This document shows, piece after piece, positions 46,060 to 56,554 of a stretch of DNA of 64,000 bases. Location: positions 9,571,863 to 9,635,862 of the forward strand of contig OZ234496.1 in NCBI GenBank assembly GCA_965153455.1, written 5' to 3'. This DNA comes from Sphagnum compactum. Taxonomy: Eukaryota; Bryophyta; Sphagnopsida; Sphagnales. The position numbers and the translations under genes were made by a program. The notes beneath the pieces were generated by a model. That model did no database searches and was not told where the DNA came from. It worked only from the letters and a program-made list of their open reading frames with translations. Position 1 is the first letter of the stretch. The number at the start of each line of letters is the position of its first letter.

Positions 46060-46350
46060 GTTATAATAAAAAACATAAGTATAGTTAACCTAAGTATAAC
46101 CAACATAAAAATAGCCAACATAAGTATCGCCAACATAGGTATAACCAACATCAGTATAGTCAACATAAGAATAGCCAACATTAATGTAAGTGTAGGTACA
46201 TACCTTAATTATAACCTAAATATAATCTACATAGCTTAGGGCAGCCTAGATAGCTTAGATGCAGCCTATATAACCTAAGGTTAGCCTACAATATAGCCTA
46301 GGTTACCTTAGGTGCTTAGTTTAAGTAACTTATGTTTGTTTAGTTACCTA
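46060..46350. repeat. Short-period degenerate tandem repeats
   Basis: 46060-46180 is made of about 16-17 bp units of the form ATAGCCAACATAAGT. 46200-46350 is made of diverged AGCCTA(G/T)ATAGCTTAG units. Confidence 0.7.
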
Positions 46351-46459
46351 TCCTAAGTTAGCCTAAATCAAGCAAGTCTAGTATATTTTAATTAGAGGCT
46401 ATTTACGTAGGTTGAAAGAAAATGTTATGAATTTTTGGTGACATGTTATTTCACATAAA

Positions 46460-46640
46460 AAAGAAGTGGTGCAATGGTTGAAGACTTGGCCCTTCAAAGT
46501 GGAGGTGAGGGGTTCAAGTCCTAAATCTTGCAACCTAGTTGGCAAAACCAACCTAGGTTAGGCTTACTAGTTTCAGTAGCCATGTTAGGCCTCCTCAAAG
46601 GTTAGGTTTTTAAACCTAGGCCTAGGTACCTAGGTGCATA
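46460..46640 (+). mobile_element. tRNA-derived SINE-like sequence
   Basis: TGGTGCAATGGT (46467-46478) matches the pol III A box and GGTTCAAGTCC (46511-46521) the B box. The 44-bp spacing is the normal tRNA spacing. The T-stem and acceptor stem no longer pair properly, so it is not an intact tRNA gene. It is followed by tRNA-unrelated sequence with repeated CCTAGGT(T)AGG words, as in a SINE body. No poly-A tail or target duplication is convincing. Confidence 0.5.
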
Positions 46641-46679
46641 GGTCTAATTACTTTGGTACCTAGTGGATAGGTGCTTCAA

Positions 46680-46810
46680 CTTAGCCTTGCCACATGGCAA
46701 CGACTCATTGGATGTCAAATGTTTGTCACATGGCAACATATAATTGGATGCCTATGCTTGCCATGTGGTAACACATCAAATGAATGCATGCACATGCCAC
46801 GTGGCATCAT
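46680..46810. repeat. Tandem near-palindromes including a perfect G-box palindrome
   Basis: Diverged units of about 40-50 bp each carry a GCCACATGGCA-like near-palindrome (46688, 46727, 46759). The last, TGCCACGTGGCA at 46795-46806, is a perfect 12-bp palindrome containing CACGTG. Any regulatory role is unproven. Confidence 0.6.
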
Positions 46811-47079
46811 TTCAATGGAGAAAAACTTGCCATATTTTAAATTAATCATTTGATCCAATGGTATAAAAGGCCCAATCTGGACCATTGGATGGTTTTCCAT
46901 GATTGTGTTAAATAGTATCACTAGATTAACCCACTAGGGTTCCACTGGTCATTGCCACGCAATCCCGATCACTAGCCCATTCCACTATGTTAAGCCAAAT
47001 GTCACTATAATGTCACTATAGTGGAATGGTTTAATCCACTAAAAAATGAGAGGATTGCATAGTGACTAGGACCACATCT

Positions 47080-47395
47080 CCTAGTAGTGTCACCATCCGT
47101 TGGAAGCCCATTAGGACTCAATTCTTGGTGAGCCCAATTGAGTTGATATCAGGTTTCACCTTGGTAACCTATCTTGGAGAGGATAGGTCTTGTAGGTAAG
47201 CGAGTAGGATATTAGGTGGTTATTAAATAATTAGATGCACGCAGAGGATTAATATGTAGGTGGGTTTTAAGGTGGTTAGTGAAAAGAGAAACTGAGCTAA
47301 TCAGTGTGGTTAGAGAGGGTATTTGAACCAATGGAAAAATGTTTCCTGTCCTCCCACCATCCATCATCTCTTTTAATGGCGCCTTTCACTTTGGT
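47080..47395. mobile_element. Diverged short TIR element (GTGCACTGG family)
   Basis: It shares the order GAGTTGATATCAGGTTTCACC, TTGGTAACC, AGGTCTTGTAGGTA...AGTAGG and TTTCCTGTCCTC, then an ATCATCTCTTTTAATGGCGCC end, with 55880-56152. Its termini are too decayed to define. Confidence 0.4.
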
Positions 47396-48238
47396 ATCCC
47401 CAAGAACCCCAAAGGTATTGATTTGGTATATAGGAGGAGGCCATATCCAGAAAGAGGATGGTTCTTCCTGTGCAAAAACTTGGGCAGGAATTTATTTCTG
47501 ATCATCCATGTCTTTTATGTATATTGACTGGATGATATAATTGTAATGAACTAAATAGGTTGGGATTAAATTTTTAAGTTAAAGTTAAGGTTGTCATATA
47601 GACGTGCTTTTCTTTTTTGAGACTTTTTGGTGGCTGAATTTCATGCTAGGTGACATGCAATTATTGCAACATGAAGCTTGTTGAGGAAGCTTGCAAACAA
47701 GTTTCTAGCTAATGGTCTCTGAAGGAAGAATTTTATGAAAGGAGCAATATGGAACCATGGCTGAAGAAGGATGACCATATGAAAGAAGTTGATAGTCTAT
47801 AGTTGTTTCTTTTCAGAGTTGGGATGACTTTGATGCCAAGTTGGTCGCAATGTAGTAGTTTGTTAGTGTGTAAGTTAAAATTGAGTGGTTGTGTTCGAAA
47901 GATGTTGAAAGGAGAGTAAGCATTTGAGTTTTGGGTGATCCTCGTTGGTGGTAGCCATCTTGTATAACACATAGAGGACATAGGTTGTGCGAGGTGTGCA
48001 ATTTTTTGGTGTGTTTTAATGTAACTTGTTGGGAGAATGGTAGTTATTGATCTTTGGATCTTTATGTTGAATCTATAAAAAATAAAGAATAAGTTGATCA
48101 AAGGCAAATGTACAAAATTTATTCATTTTCAAGTAGAGACATTTTGGTAGTAATGTAACCAAAAATAACAGTGCCACCACAGTCCATGGCCACAGACAAC
48201 ATATATATTGAATCTGACAAACCTAACTTGTCCTCCTA
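47396..48238. other. No gene recognised
   Basis: Moderately complex sequence. A minus frame at 47733-48107 and plus frames at 47304-47527 lack known domains. The stretch 47700-48090 reads like transcript 3' sequence in places (AATAAAG at about 48083), but nothing supports a gene. Confidence 0.3.
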
Positions 48239-48504
48239 CTAATTGACATACAAATCACGAAAATACAAAATTTCAACACCGAAACCAAGTCGCTTCTCTT
48301 GAGCTACCAAAGAAATCAGAACAATAGTTTTAGCCAAACCATGTGCATATTCATCTCTACTCAATAAATATTGCAATTTTGGCAGCATCCTACGTAATTG
48401 ATCAGCACTAGGAATATTTCTCAAACAAACTTTCTTGGAGTCTAGCCAGAGATCAGACCCCTCCATGTTCATTCGGTCTTTTGAACTGCTATTCCCATCC
48501 CTAC
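48239..48504 (-). CDS. Possible terminal exon of an unknown gene
   Basis: A minus-strand frame runs from a plausible acceptor (TTACATTGTAG at about 48505, preceded by a T-rich tract) to a TAA at 48239. It reads DGNSSSKDRMNMEGSDLW, then IPSADQLRRMLPKLQYLLSR and DEYAHGLAKTIVLISLVAQ, and ends FRDLYVN. Its residue composition is balanced and helix-like, unlike the low-complexity frames around it. I do not recognise the family, and no upstream exon was identified. It could equally be a fragment of a transposon ORF. Confidence 0.3.
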
Positions 48505-48509
48505 AATGT

Positions 48510-49318
48510 AATGCAATACGTAGGCTCTCCTAAACTACTTCAAACATAAAAAAACAAAACCCCCAAGCCCACTACATACCTAACAACTCAACAGCAAACC
48601 ACCCACCCATTTCTCTAGACGTCACTCATGAAAATGCATAGTGATTTGGAATTCTACATGCTCATCCTAACTACATGTTCCAAATCATTCTGGTACCATT
48701 TTTTCTTCACACAATCTTGAAGGTCTTGCAAGAGGTCTGGAGTCTTATTCCAGATTGAGTGGTCTTTCCTTTAAGAAGAAAAGACTGCAGCTGTTAGGCC
48801 ACTTACCAACATGAAATGTGGATGTATTGAGGATCATGGTAAACCATCTGTTATGCATCTGAAATCCTAAGGGAAATTTTTGCAACTGCACTAAAAATGT
48901 ACCAGTACCCTGCTGTCCTTGGGATCAAGCACAATTGTTCTCTTCTATCTTCAACTGTACAGGGAACAACAATGGATCTTCTGTGATGCCTTGATCCTCA
49001 TGTACTGATCCAGAGTTCATCTGCACATTTCATAGCACTGGCACCAACATTCTTATTTGAGATGGAAGCACACTATACTTTGTTGTGAACCCATTCCATT
49101 TTGTCCTTACATTGGATCTTAATCTATGTTTGTTTACTTTGTGATGTATTTCAGTTGATTTTGTTGTCCAATTACCAGGTCATGAGATGAACAACACTGT
49201 TGCAATGAAGAGTGGAGTTCAATGCTCTTGAGGGTCTGGGTTTGCTACTGAATGACCTGCCATTTGTGCATTCCTTCTTCTTGGTCTTGAATTGATGTTG
49301 TTGGGTTGGACCCTGTTG
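48510..49318. other. Upstream region of the MetE pseudogene
   Basis: No ORF of coding character. An AG acceptor-like TGTTGCAG at 49314-49321 just precedes the 5' leader and ATG of MetE, so an intron in the 5' UTR is likely, as is common in plant genes of this family. No promoter motif is convincing. Confidence 0.35.
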
Positions 49319-49335
49319 CAGGTTCGCTCAGCACC

Positions 49336-52300
49336 ATGGCTTCCCATGTTGTTGGCTACCCTCATATGGGCCCCAAGAGAGAGCTCAAGTTTGCATTGGA
49401 GTCATTCTGGGAGGGAAAGACCTCTGATGCTGACCTTGAGGCTCTTGCCAAGGACTTGAGAGCTTCAATCTGGAAGCAGATGGCAGATGCTCGAATCACA
49501 CTGATTCCCAGCAACATATTTTCCTACTATGATCAGGTCTTGGACACCACAGCACTTGTTGGAGCTGTGCCCCCCCTTTATGGATGGACCGGGGGTGACA
49601 TTGGGCTTGATGTCTACTTCTCTATGGCCCGTGGTAATGCCACCAAGCTTGCTATGGAAATGACGAAGTGGTTTGACACAAACTACTAAGTCCGCATGCT
49701 ATCATTAATGAAAAAGTGCATTTAGTAGTTTCTTGAGTGAAGGAATTTAGTTTGTTGATTGCACCATAGCTGCCACCCTAACCATCTGGAATTGAAGCTC
49801 TGAAAGTTTCAAAGTTTGTACCATGTAAGGTAGTCTCCAAGTGATGGGAACATATGAATGTAGGAACTGTGTAAGAACAGACTAGCACACAAGTGGAGCC
49901 TTAGTTTAAAGTACATATTCACGCTGTCTTTTCTCTGGGTTGAACTTATGCATATGGTGAAATGCAGCCACTTTATTGTCCCAGAGCTTGGCCCTGCAAC
50001 CAAATTTTCATACTCATCTCAGAAGGCTGTGAATGAATACAAGGAAGCCAAGGAGGTACCGATTGTACTTTACATTCTTTTGTTGTGGACTTGCTGTGAC
50101 AATTTGTGTACCTGTTGTTGGCCTCAAACTTGGTTGTTCTTAATGCAGGTGGAGTCTTCCTGGTGATATAGCTTCTAATGTCACATGCTTGTTTATGACA
50201 GCTTGGAATTGAGACTGTCCCAGTGCTTGTTGGTCTTGTCACATACCTGCTTCTTGCTAAGGCTGAAAAGAGTGCCCCCAAAGGCTTTGATCTTTTGTCA
50301 CTTCTTGACTCAATTCTACCAGTCTACAAGTAAGTCTCAACTCCCTCTGACCCTTCCATCTTTGAAAGACTCTATGGTGGTAGAGTAGACACTGGGAGCA
50401 TAGGTTATGCTAGAAATTTATTTGTATAATTCAAATAAATTTCTGATGGAAGTATTCTTGTAAGTCTTGTCTCATAGATTATGGTGATGCACGCAACAGG
50501 GAAGTGATTGGAGAACTGAAGGAAGCTGGTGCAAAGTGGGTACAGCTGGATGAGCCTTCCCTTGTTTTGGATCTTGAGGCCTCCCAGCTTGAGGCATTCA
50601 AGAAGGCTTATTCATTCCTTGGAGCAGACCTTGGTGGCCTGAAGCTACTTTTGGAGACCTACTTTGCTGACATCCCTGCTGCTGCATACAAGTGAGTTCT
50701 TTCAATGTGCGATTGCTGTTCAATGAGCTTTTTTTTGTGCAGCTCCTGTGAGCTTTCTAGCAATTCCTGTAGGTTTCTTAGGTCCTACAGGAATCAGTCC
50801 TTGAGTGTTGATATTGTATTTTGCACAGTTCAATTCACAACTGCTAGTAGTTCACTCTGAAGAACATCATGTCATGGTTCCTTATAATAATCTGGACATT
50901 TAAAACTGGAACTGGCTATGCTAATCGACCTTGCTTTCTATCTGCTTCTTATTCTACTTTTGGTAGCACCTTCTGTATTGTGCACATAACTTACCAGTGA
51001 TGCTATGGGTGTTGTGCTATCTGGTCACTACCATACATGTTGATATTGCTGGTCACTGAACATGTGCATGCCTGTTGCTGTTTTCCAAACTGCACTTCAT
51101 TCTTGATGTCTGTAGGTTGGGTCTTCTTTTTGTCTTTTGTTTATTTGTCTCTTTCCCGATCACTGATATGTCATCAGATTTGAAATCTCTATGACCATAT
51201 CATCAGGTTGTTGATCAATTCTATTGAGGTTGGCTTGTATTATATGGGGAAGTTTAAATTACTTACAAAGGTAATATCACGTAGCAGTGATGCCTGGTTT
51301 GCTAACCAGTTCTTGCAATGTCAGGACACTCCTGGGGTTGGAGCATGTGTCAGCCATTGGAGTGGACCTTGTCCGTGGAGCTAAGACATTTAGTCTTATC
51401 AAGGAGTTTGGGTTTGTGCAGAAAATGTGGTGGTGTCAACATCATGCTCTCTGCTCCATACTGCAGTTGATTTGAAGAATGAGATCAAATTGAATGCTGA
51501 GCTCAAGTCATGGCTAGCATTTGCTGCCCAGATGTTGTTGGAAGTTGTTGCACTTGCAAATGCCACAGCTGGCAAGAAGGATGAGGCAAATTCTTACTTT
51601 CTCTTAACTTCTTATGGTATTGCATATCTGCTTGTTATGCACCTGGCCTCACTGTTCATCTTTACCTACAAGCTACCAAATGAATTCATCAAGTAGTAGA
51701 TGGTGAATTTTGGATGGGTTCTCAATTGTTTGGATCAACATTGTGCACTGAGTCTAGAATGGGTACATTACCTCTTTTAGGTTCTGGTCTTGCCATTGAC
51801 TCAGTAAACCCTGTGTGGCAGGGCTCAAATCAAGAACTTTTTGTCATGGTGATCAGTATTGCCTTTGTGTTCTCTCTTGTCAACTATGTCATGGATCGGT
51901 GGTCCATGCCTGTGGATCTCACTCTCAATAAGATGTCCACATCTGCTGACTGCTTGTGTATGTTGTTGGATGGAGCAGGATTTCTTTGCTGCCAATGCTT
52001 CTGCACATGCTTCCAGGAGGTCTTCTACAAGGGTGCACAACAGGGCTGTTCAAGAGGCTGTAAGTACATTCAAAAGGAAATTGATTCTCTATAAATCTTG
52101 GAAATCTCACTGTTTCTTATAAAATTGTTTTGCATGCAGTCTGCAGCATTAAAGACCTCAGACCATCGTAGAGCTACTCCTGTTGGAACTCACTTGGAGG
52201 AACAGCAAATGCATTTGAACTTGCCCATTCTCCCCACCACCACCATTGGGTCATTCCCACAAACAGCCGAGCTCTGCAGGGTTCGCTGGGAGGTGAAGAG

Positions 52301-52579
52301 CAAGAAGTAAGTCTATGTTAGACCATATCCTGGTTTCATTTTGTGGGCCTCTTCACCTGTCTTTCATTCCAGTGCAGAGATGATCTTTACACCTACATGT
52401 TTGCAAAATCTGGGCATTGGATTTGTTTTCACACTCTTCACTAATCTGTGTTCCTTGCTTTCTGTTTCCACAGGATCACTGAGCATGATTATGAAAAGGC
52501 AATCAAAGCCGAAATTGACAGTGTGGTGAAGCTGCAGGAGGAACTTGACATTGATGTTCTTGTACATGGAGAACCTGAG
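49336..52579 (+). pseudogene. Cobalamin-independent methionine synthase (MetE), truncated pseudogene
   Basis: MetE transfers methyl from 5-methyl-tetrahydropteroyltriglutamate to homocysteine. Eight exons can be joined: 49336-49685, 49968-50055, 50202-50329, 50500-50691, 51325-51585, 51979-52059, 52140-52306 and 52474-52579. Exon 1 reads [20 protein letters not shown] and contains YDQVLDT and YFSMARGN. Exon 4 has KWVQLDEP; exon 5 [15 protein letters not shown]; exon 7 [15 protein letters not shown]; exon 8 ends DVLVHGEPE. Damage: the donor after exon 1 reads CTAAGT instead of GTAAGT. Exon 5 has lost about 40 codons after LIKEFGF and changes frame before ENVVVSTS. The donor after exon 5 is GC. 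The remaining 280 or so residues with the zinc ligands are absent. Conserved Arg codons are changed to His (YPHM), Cys (ELCRV) and Trp (RWEV), as expected from CpG decay. Phases agree at the other junctions, so this is a duplicated gene with introns, not a retrocopy. Usual length is about 765 residues; about 430 codons remain. Confidence 0.93.
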
Positions 52580-53039
52580 GTACTCTCTCCTGAATTCAAG
52601 GTAGATAGGGTTGTGAAAATTTATTTCGGAATGTCATTGAGTCTATATTCAAATTTGCTCTCGCTTTATGTTAAGCTAAGCCTGTCACATTGGTGTTCTT
52701 GGGTACTTCAACCCTAGTTGTGTTCAGCAACTAACACCCTCTACAGGACATTCATTAAATACACAAACAATTTTGCATCTATTGGAAGTCAATTTAGATG
52801 GTGAACTATACCTGTCTAACAATTTGAAGTGAAAAATGTGAAGCATGGAAGTGTGGTCTAAACCTCAAAACCCTAAACCCTAAACCCTCAACACTGGTCT
52901 GCTGCTATGTGATTTGTTATGAGAGAGAGAGAGGTCTCCTATTTTTTTTCCCAACCCTGACTGCCATACTACCCACCCACCTAGCTACCCTACTAGCCTA
53001 AATCTTAGCCTTGCCTATGAACTAGCAATTAATCCCTTA
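52580..53039. other. Breakpoint region after MetE exon 8
   Basis: Exon 8 ends at a normal GTACTC donor, but no further MetE exon follows. At 52867-52886 there are three AAACCCT telomere-like units, followed by CAACACTGG (52887-52895), which resembles the right end of the CAGTGTTGG elements. A GA microsatellite is at 52921-52932. The 3' half of MetE was probably lost by a rearrangement here. Confidence 0.45.
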
Positions 53040-53330
53040 TTAAACCCTTATCTCCTCTTGGTTAAACTTCTATCTCTTGGATAAACCTACATTTCTTTTT
53101 GGCTGAACTTCTATCTCTTGGGTAAACCTATATTTCTTCTTGGTTAAACTTCTATCTCTTGGCTACATTTATATCTTTTAGTTAAACCTATATTTTTTCT
53201 TAGTTGAACTTATATTTCTTGGCTAAACTTCTATTTCTTGGTTAAACCTATATATCTTACAAGTGTTTTTTCTTGAAAAAACCTATATTTTTTCTTAGCT
53301 AAACTTCTATTTCTTAACAAAATTTCTTGA
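53040..53330. repeat. Degenerate tandem repeat of about 40 bp
   Basis: Units of the form TTGGTTAAACTTCTATCTC, then TTGGGTAAACCTATATTTC recur about seven times with decay. Confidence 0.75.
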
Positions 53331-54599
53331 CAAATTTTTTATTAAACTTCTACCTTATTCTTATTCTAGAAATTAATTAAGAGAGTAAATACATTTTTGG
53401 TAATGTCATTTAATTATTAAAAAAACATTTACTTATTGGCAAAAACTTACCTTTTCACATGTCATCATACCTACCTATGCACTTGCAAATTGTGGACTTC
53501 AATTGTAGAAATTATAATGTAAACTATGGGTATTGCAATTGTGGAAATTTTTTTGGTGGTGGTCTTCTACCTCCATTTTGGACCATTTAATGCAAGATGT
53601 ACTTAATTTAATTAAGGAATAGGTTTGATAAATATAGAGTTAAAAAGACATCAAACATTTATGAATATTTGGACAATAATGGAAATCAATCATAGGTTGG
53701 ATTTTGGGGGGTAATTTGGCCAAATCTTCACATACAAATATTTGCAACAAGATTCATTTTATCTCTTTTGAAGGTGAATGAAGAAGGTTTCAAGTTGGGC
53801 CCTCGAGTTGAAATGATCACAAACTTTTATTTCATTCATTTTTATTTTATTTTCATTGTGTTTCAATTTTAATTCATCACTCACTCCTAGAAGATTATTT
53901 TGTATGGCATTTGTATATGTTTATATCATTATTAATTTTTATGGCATTTACCATTAAATTTTTTTAGGTTTACATATAAATATTTTGGGGTAATTAGTTT
54001 TAAACTCTAAGGTTAATGTTTCCATTCATTAAATCTTTAGTTGAATAACTTTAAAATTCAAAACCTAGTTGTAAATAAAAAAAATTGTATACCTTTTGTA
54101 ACTGTTTATACAAGCATTAGGTTGAGAACATTTACCACTTAGGATTATTTAGGGTTTTAAGTTTAAGGTTTAATGAAATGTGTGTTGATTTATTTAGGTT
54201 CTGTTTTCAAATCAATATACAATTCCTTTGAATGTGACATCATTATTTAACATCAATGGTATGATTTTTTTTAACCATTTTTTATTTATATTGATAAAAG
54301 ATGTACAAATATAGGTGGATCAAAAAATGTTAAAGATTACAATGACAACAAGGTTCTCTATAGTATATCAAAGGACCAAAATTCAAAAATTGGGTAGTCC
54401 AAAAAATGAAAGGGCTGAAAAAACCTAATTAACTATATAAAGTGGAAACCCTAAACCATATCATTATCTACAATCTCGTGTTTAGTTCGGTAAGAAGTTG
54501 TTGCAGTTGTAGCCCTTGTTGCATTACGAACAATATACAGATGGTAACGTTGCATTTCAGCCTAAACTACATTTGCAACAAACGTTTATCTTATTGTGC
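53331..54599. other. AT-rich spacer
   Basis: No gene or clear repeat. GGCCAAATCTTCACAT near 53718 may be a decayed foldback core. Confidence 0.35.
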
Positions 54600-55785
54600 C
54601 TTGAACCCTATAAACACCAAAAAACCACCAAATTAAACTTAACACCACCAAAGAAGAAGGCGATGGCAGCAAGTTACCATCGCCTTCTTTGCTAGAACAC
54701 CACCATAGAAGAAGACGACGGTGCGTTGCCGCATCGTCCTCTTCTTCTTCTTTTTAAACACAAAGAAGAAGGCGACAGTAGCTTGTTGCCATTGCCTTCT
54801 TTGTTCCAACAACACCATAAGAGAAAACGACGGCACATTATCGTCGTCTTCTTATTCTCAAACACAAAGAAGACAAAACACACAAAAAAACAACTAAAAA
54901 ATACCAAGAGAAGGGAGGGAGCTTACTTTCAAGCTCCTGCTTTGCCCTTTCATTTTTGGCTCTTGCTTCTACCCTTCTGTTTCAAACGCTTTCTCCTGGC
55001 ATCTTCTTCTTCTCAAGTAGAAGAAAAGGAAAAAAAAACAAAGAAAAAAAAACCATAGAGAAGAAAAGAAATGAAGAGAAGGGAAGGAGCTTTCCTTCAA
55101 GCTCCCGTTTTGCCCTTTGACTTTTGACTCCCGCTTCTACCCTTTCACTTTTGCCCTTTTGTTTCAAACACTTTCTCCTGACATCTTCTTCTTCTCAAGA
55201 AGAAAAAAAACCAGAGAGAAGAAAAAAAATGCAAAGAAGGGAGGGAGTTTACCTTCAAGTTCTCACTCTGCCCTCTCACTTTTGTCTCCTGCTTCTGCCC
55301 TCCTATTTCTGCCTTTTTGTTTCAAGCGCTTTCTCCTTGGCATCTTCTTCTTCTCAAGTAGAAGAAAAAAAAAAAACACAAAGAAAAAAAAAACCATAGA
55401 GAAGAAAAAAATGTAGAGAAAGGAAGGAGCTTACCTTTCTTCTCTCGCTTTTGCATTTGGGATGAGGCGCTCCTCTTGCTTTCTCCTCTCCACTTCCTTC
55501 AACATTGAGCTCTCCACCTTCCTCAAGCCTTGTATTTCACGTCTTTTCAAAGTTCTATGCTACTCAAGCTAAGAGCTCTCCCGAGCTTTGGAGATGGAAT
55601 GAACGGGAAATGAGGTGACGAAGGTAGGAGGGGGGGGGGAAATAAGTAGGAAGGGAAAATTTTGGGGCAGAGAAGGGGGCTGAAAAATCCCTGGGCAGGG
55701 GAAGAGGATGTGTTTTTGGTTCATCCCCAAAACGGCTTGAACGGCCTCATCCTGAACTGGTGCACTGGTGGGTGCTGGTTCACTC
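54600..55785. mobile_element. Truncated copy of the right part of the 4.5 kb TIR element
   Basis: Its order matches 61180-62494: GAAGAAGGCGA/CCATCGTC trinucleotide-rich blocks, then GGGAGGGAGCTTACC with TCAAGCTCCC repeats (three times here), AGCTACTCAAGCTCTCCC-type and GGAGATGGA segments, AAATGAGGTG, and the terminal GGTGCACTGGTGGGTGCTGG with TTCACTC. Long Lys/Ser-rich frames here translate the (GAA)n/(CTT)n sequence and are not convincing genes. Confidence 0.6.
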
Positions 55786-55839
55786 CAGCCCAAACCTGGA
55801 ACTGATGGGCCAGAGTGAACCAGCACCCACCAGTGCACC
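55759..55839. repeat. Perfect 27-bp inverted repeat made by two adjacent TIR ends
   Basis: GGTGCACTGG...TTCACTC (55759-55785) and its exact reverse complement (55813-55839) flank a 27-nt spacer. The left arm is the right end of the element before it, and the right arm is the left end of the short element after it. Confidence 0.9.
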
Positions 55840-56152
55840 ATCCACTCGATGCATGTTATCACTCAGTTGTGGATGAACCTCGACTAAGTTCATATCTGGT
55901 TTCACTTGGTAACCCATTCTGTATGGAGTAAGTCCTATGTATAGGTAGATATGTAGGAAACTAGGTGACTAGTAGGTATGTAAATAGTTTATATCTGTCC
56001 ACAAGGGCCAGTTTTGCTACCTACATGATAGTTGGTAGGTATAGCTAACCTCTAACCATGATTAGCTACGAAACTGGATCCCGACTGAAACTTGTTTCCT
56101 GATCCCTTTATCATCCGTCCTTAATGGTGCATTGGGTGGGTGCTGGTTCACT
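55813..56152. mobile_element. Short TIR element (GTGCACTGG family), 340 bp
   Basis: The left terminus GAGTGAACCAGCACCCACC and right terminus AATGGTGCATTGGGTGGGTG, then CTGGTTCACTG, are inverted. The interior contains CTCAGTTGTGGATGAACCTC, GGTTTCACTTGGTAACCC and GTAGGTA words, shared with the copies at 30350-31224 and 47080-47395. There is no ORF, so it is a non-autonomous MITE. Confidence 0.65.
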
Positions 56153-56159
56153 GTGGCTG

Positions 56160-56554
56160 GATATATGTATACCCTTGATTGGCAATTCTAAAAAATCAAA
56201 TAGCCAGTTCTAACAAACATCAACAAATGGTTCTCAATTCCATAGAACCAGTTTGTGACCCTTAACCAAGCTTTTGAAAAACCAAAAAACTGGGTCAAAG
56301 AACCTACCTTCAACAGCCAGTTCTTTGCCAGCTCTTTCATGAAAACTGCCAGTTCTTTAAAAAATTTCAAACCTTAAAAGCATATGTTCTTTTGATTGCA
56401 AAGTTTTAAGGGTTTAGGGTTTAGGGTCAGAGGTTTGGTGATTCTGAAAATTCTCAAAAGAACCAAACCTGGAAGTATCTTGATTTCTGAAATTAAGAAA
56501 ACAACCCACAACCAGAGGTTATAGGTAACAAAATCAAAGAACTGCACAACACTG
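56160..56554. mobile_element. hAT-like element remnant ending CAACACTG
   Basis: It is rich in GAACCAG/CCAGTTCT words like the other CAGTGTTGG-ended sequences and ends CACAACACTG (56545-56554). The left end is not clear. TTTAGGGTTTAGGG at 56411 is a telomere-like tract inside it. Confidence 0.4.

Noticed and set aside
46460-46532. Functional tRNA gene
   Set aside because: A and B boxes are present, but the T-stem and acceptor stem do not pair. A SINE or tRNA relic fits better.
51325-51585. A normal intron inside MetE exon 5 explaining the missing codons
   Set aside because: There is no intervening sequence: the two blocks are separated by only a few bases and lack GT/AG borders.
52098-52310. 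Separate small gene starting at 52098
   Set aside because: It is MetE exon 7 (52140-52306) with intron sequence read in front of it.
52867-52886. True telomere or chromosome end
   Set aside because: Only three AAACCCT units occur, with unrelated DNA on both sides.
54726-55416. Lys/Ser/Phe-rich open frames on both strands
   Set aside because: They translate (GAA)n/(CTT)n-rich repeat DNA. Several frames are open at once and the same sequence recurs at 61.4-62.1 kb.
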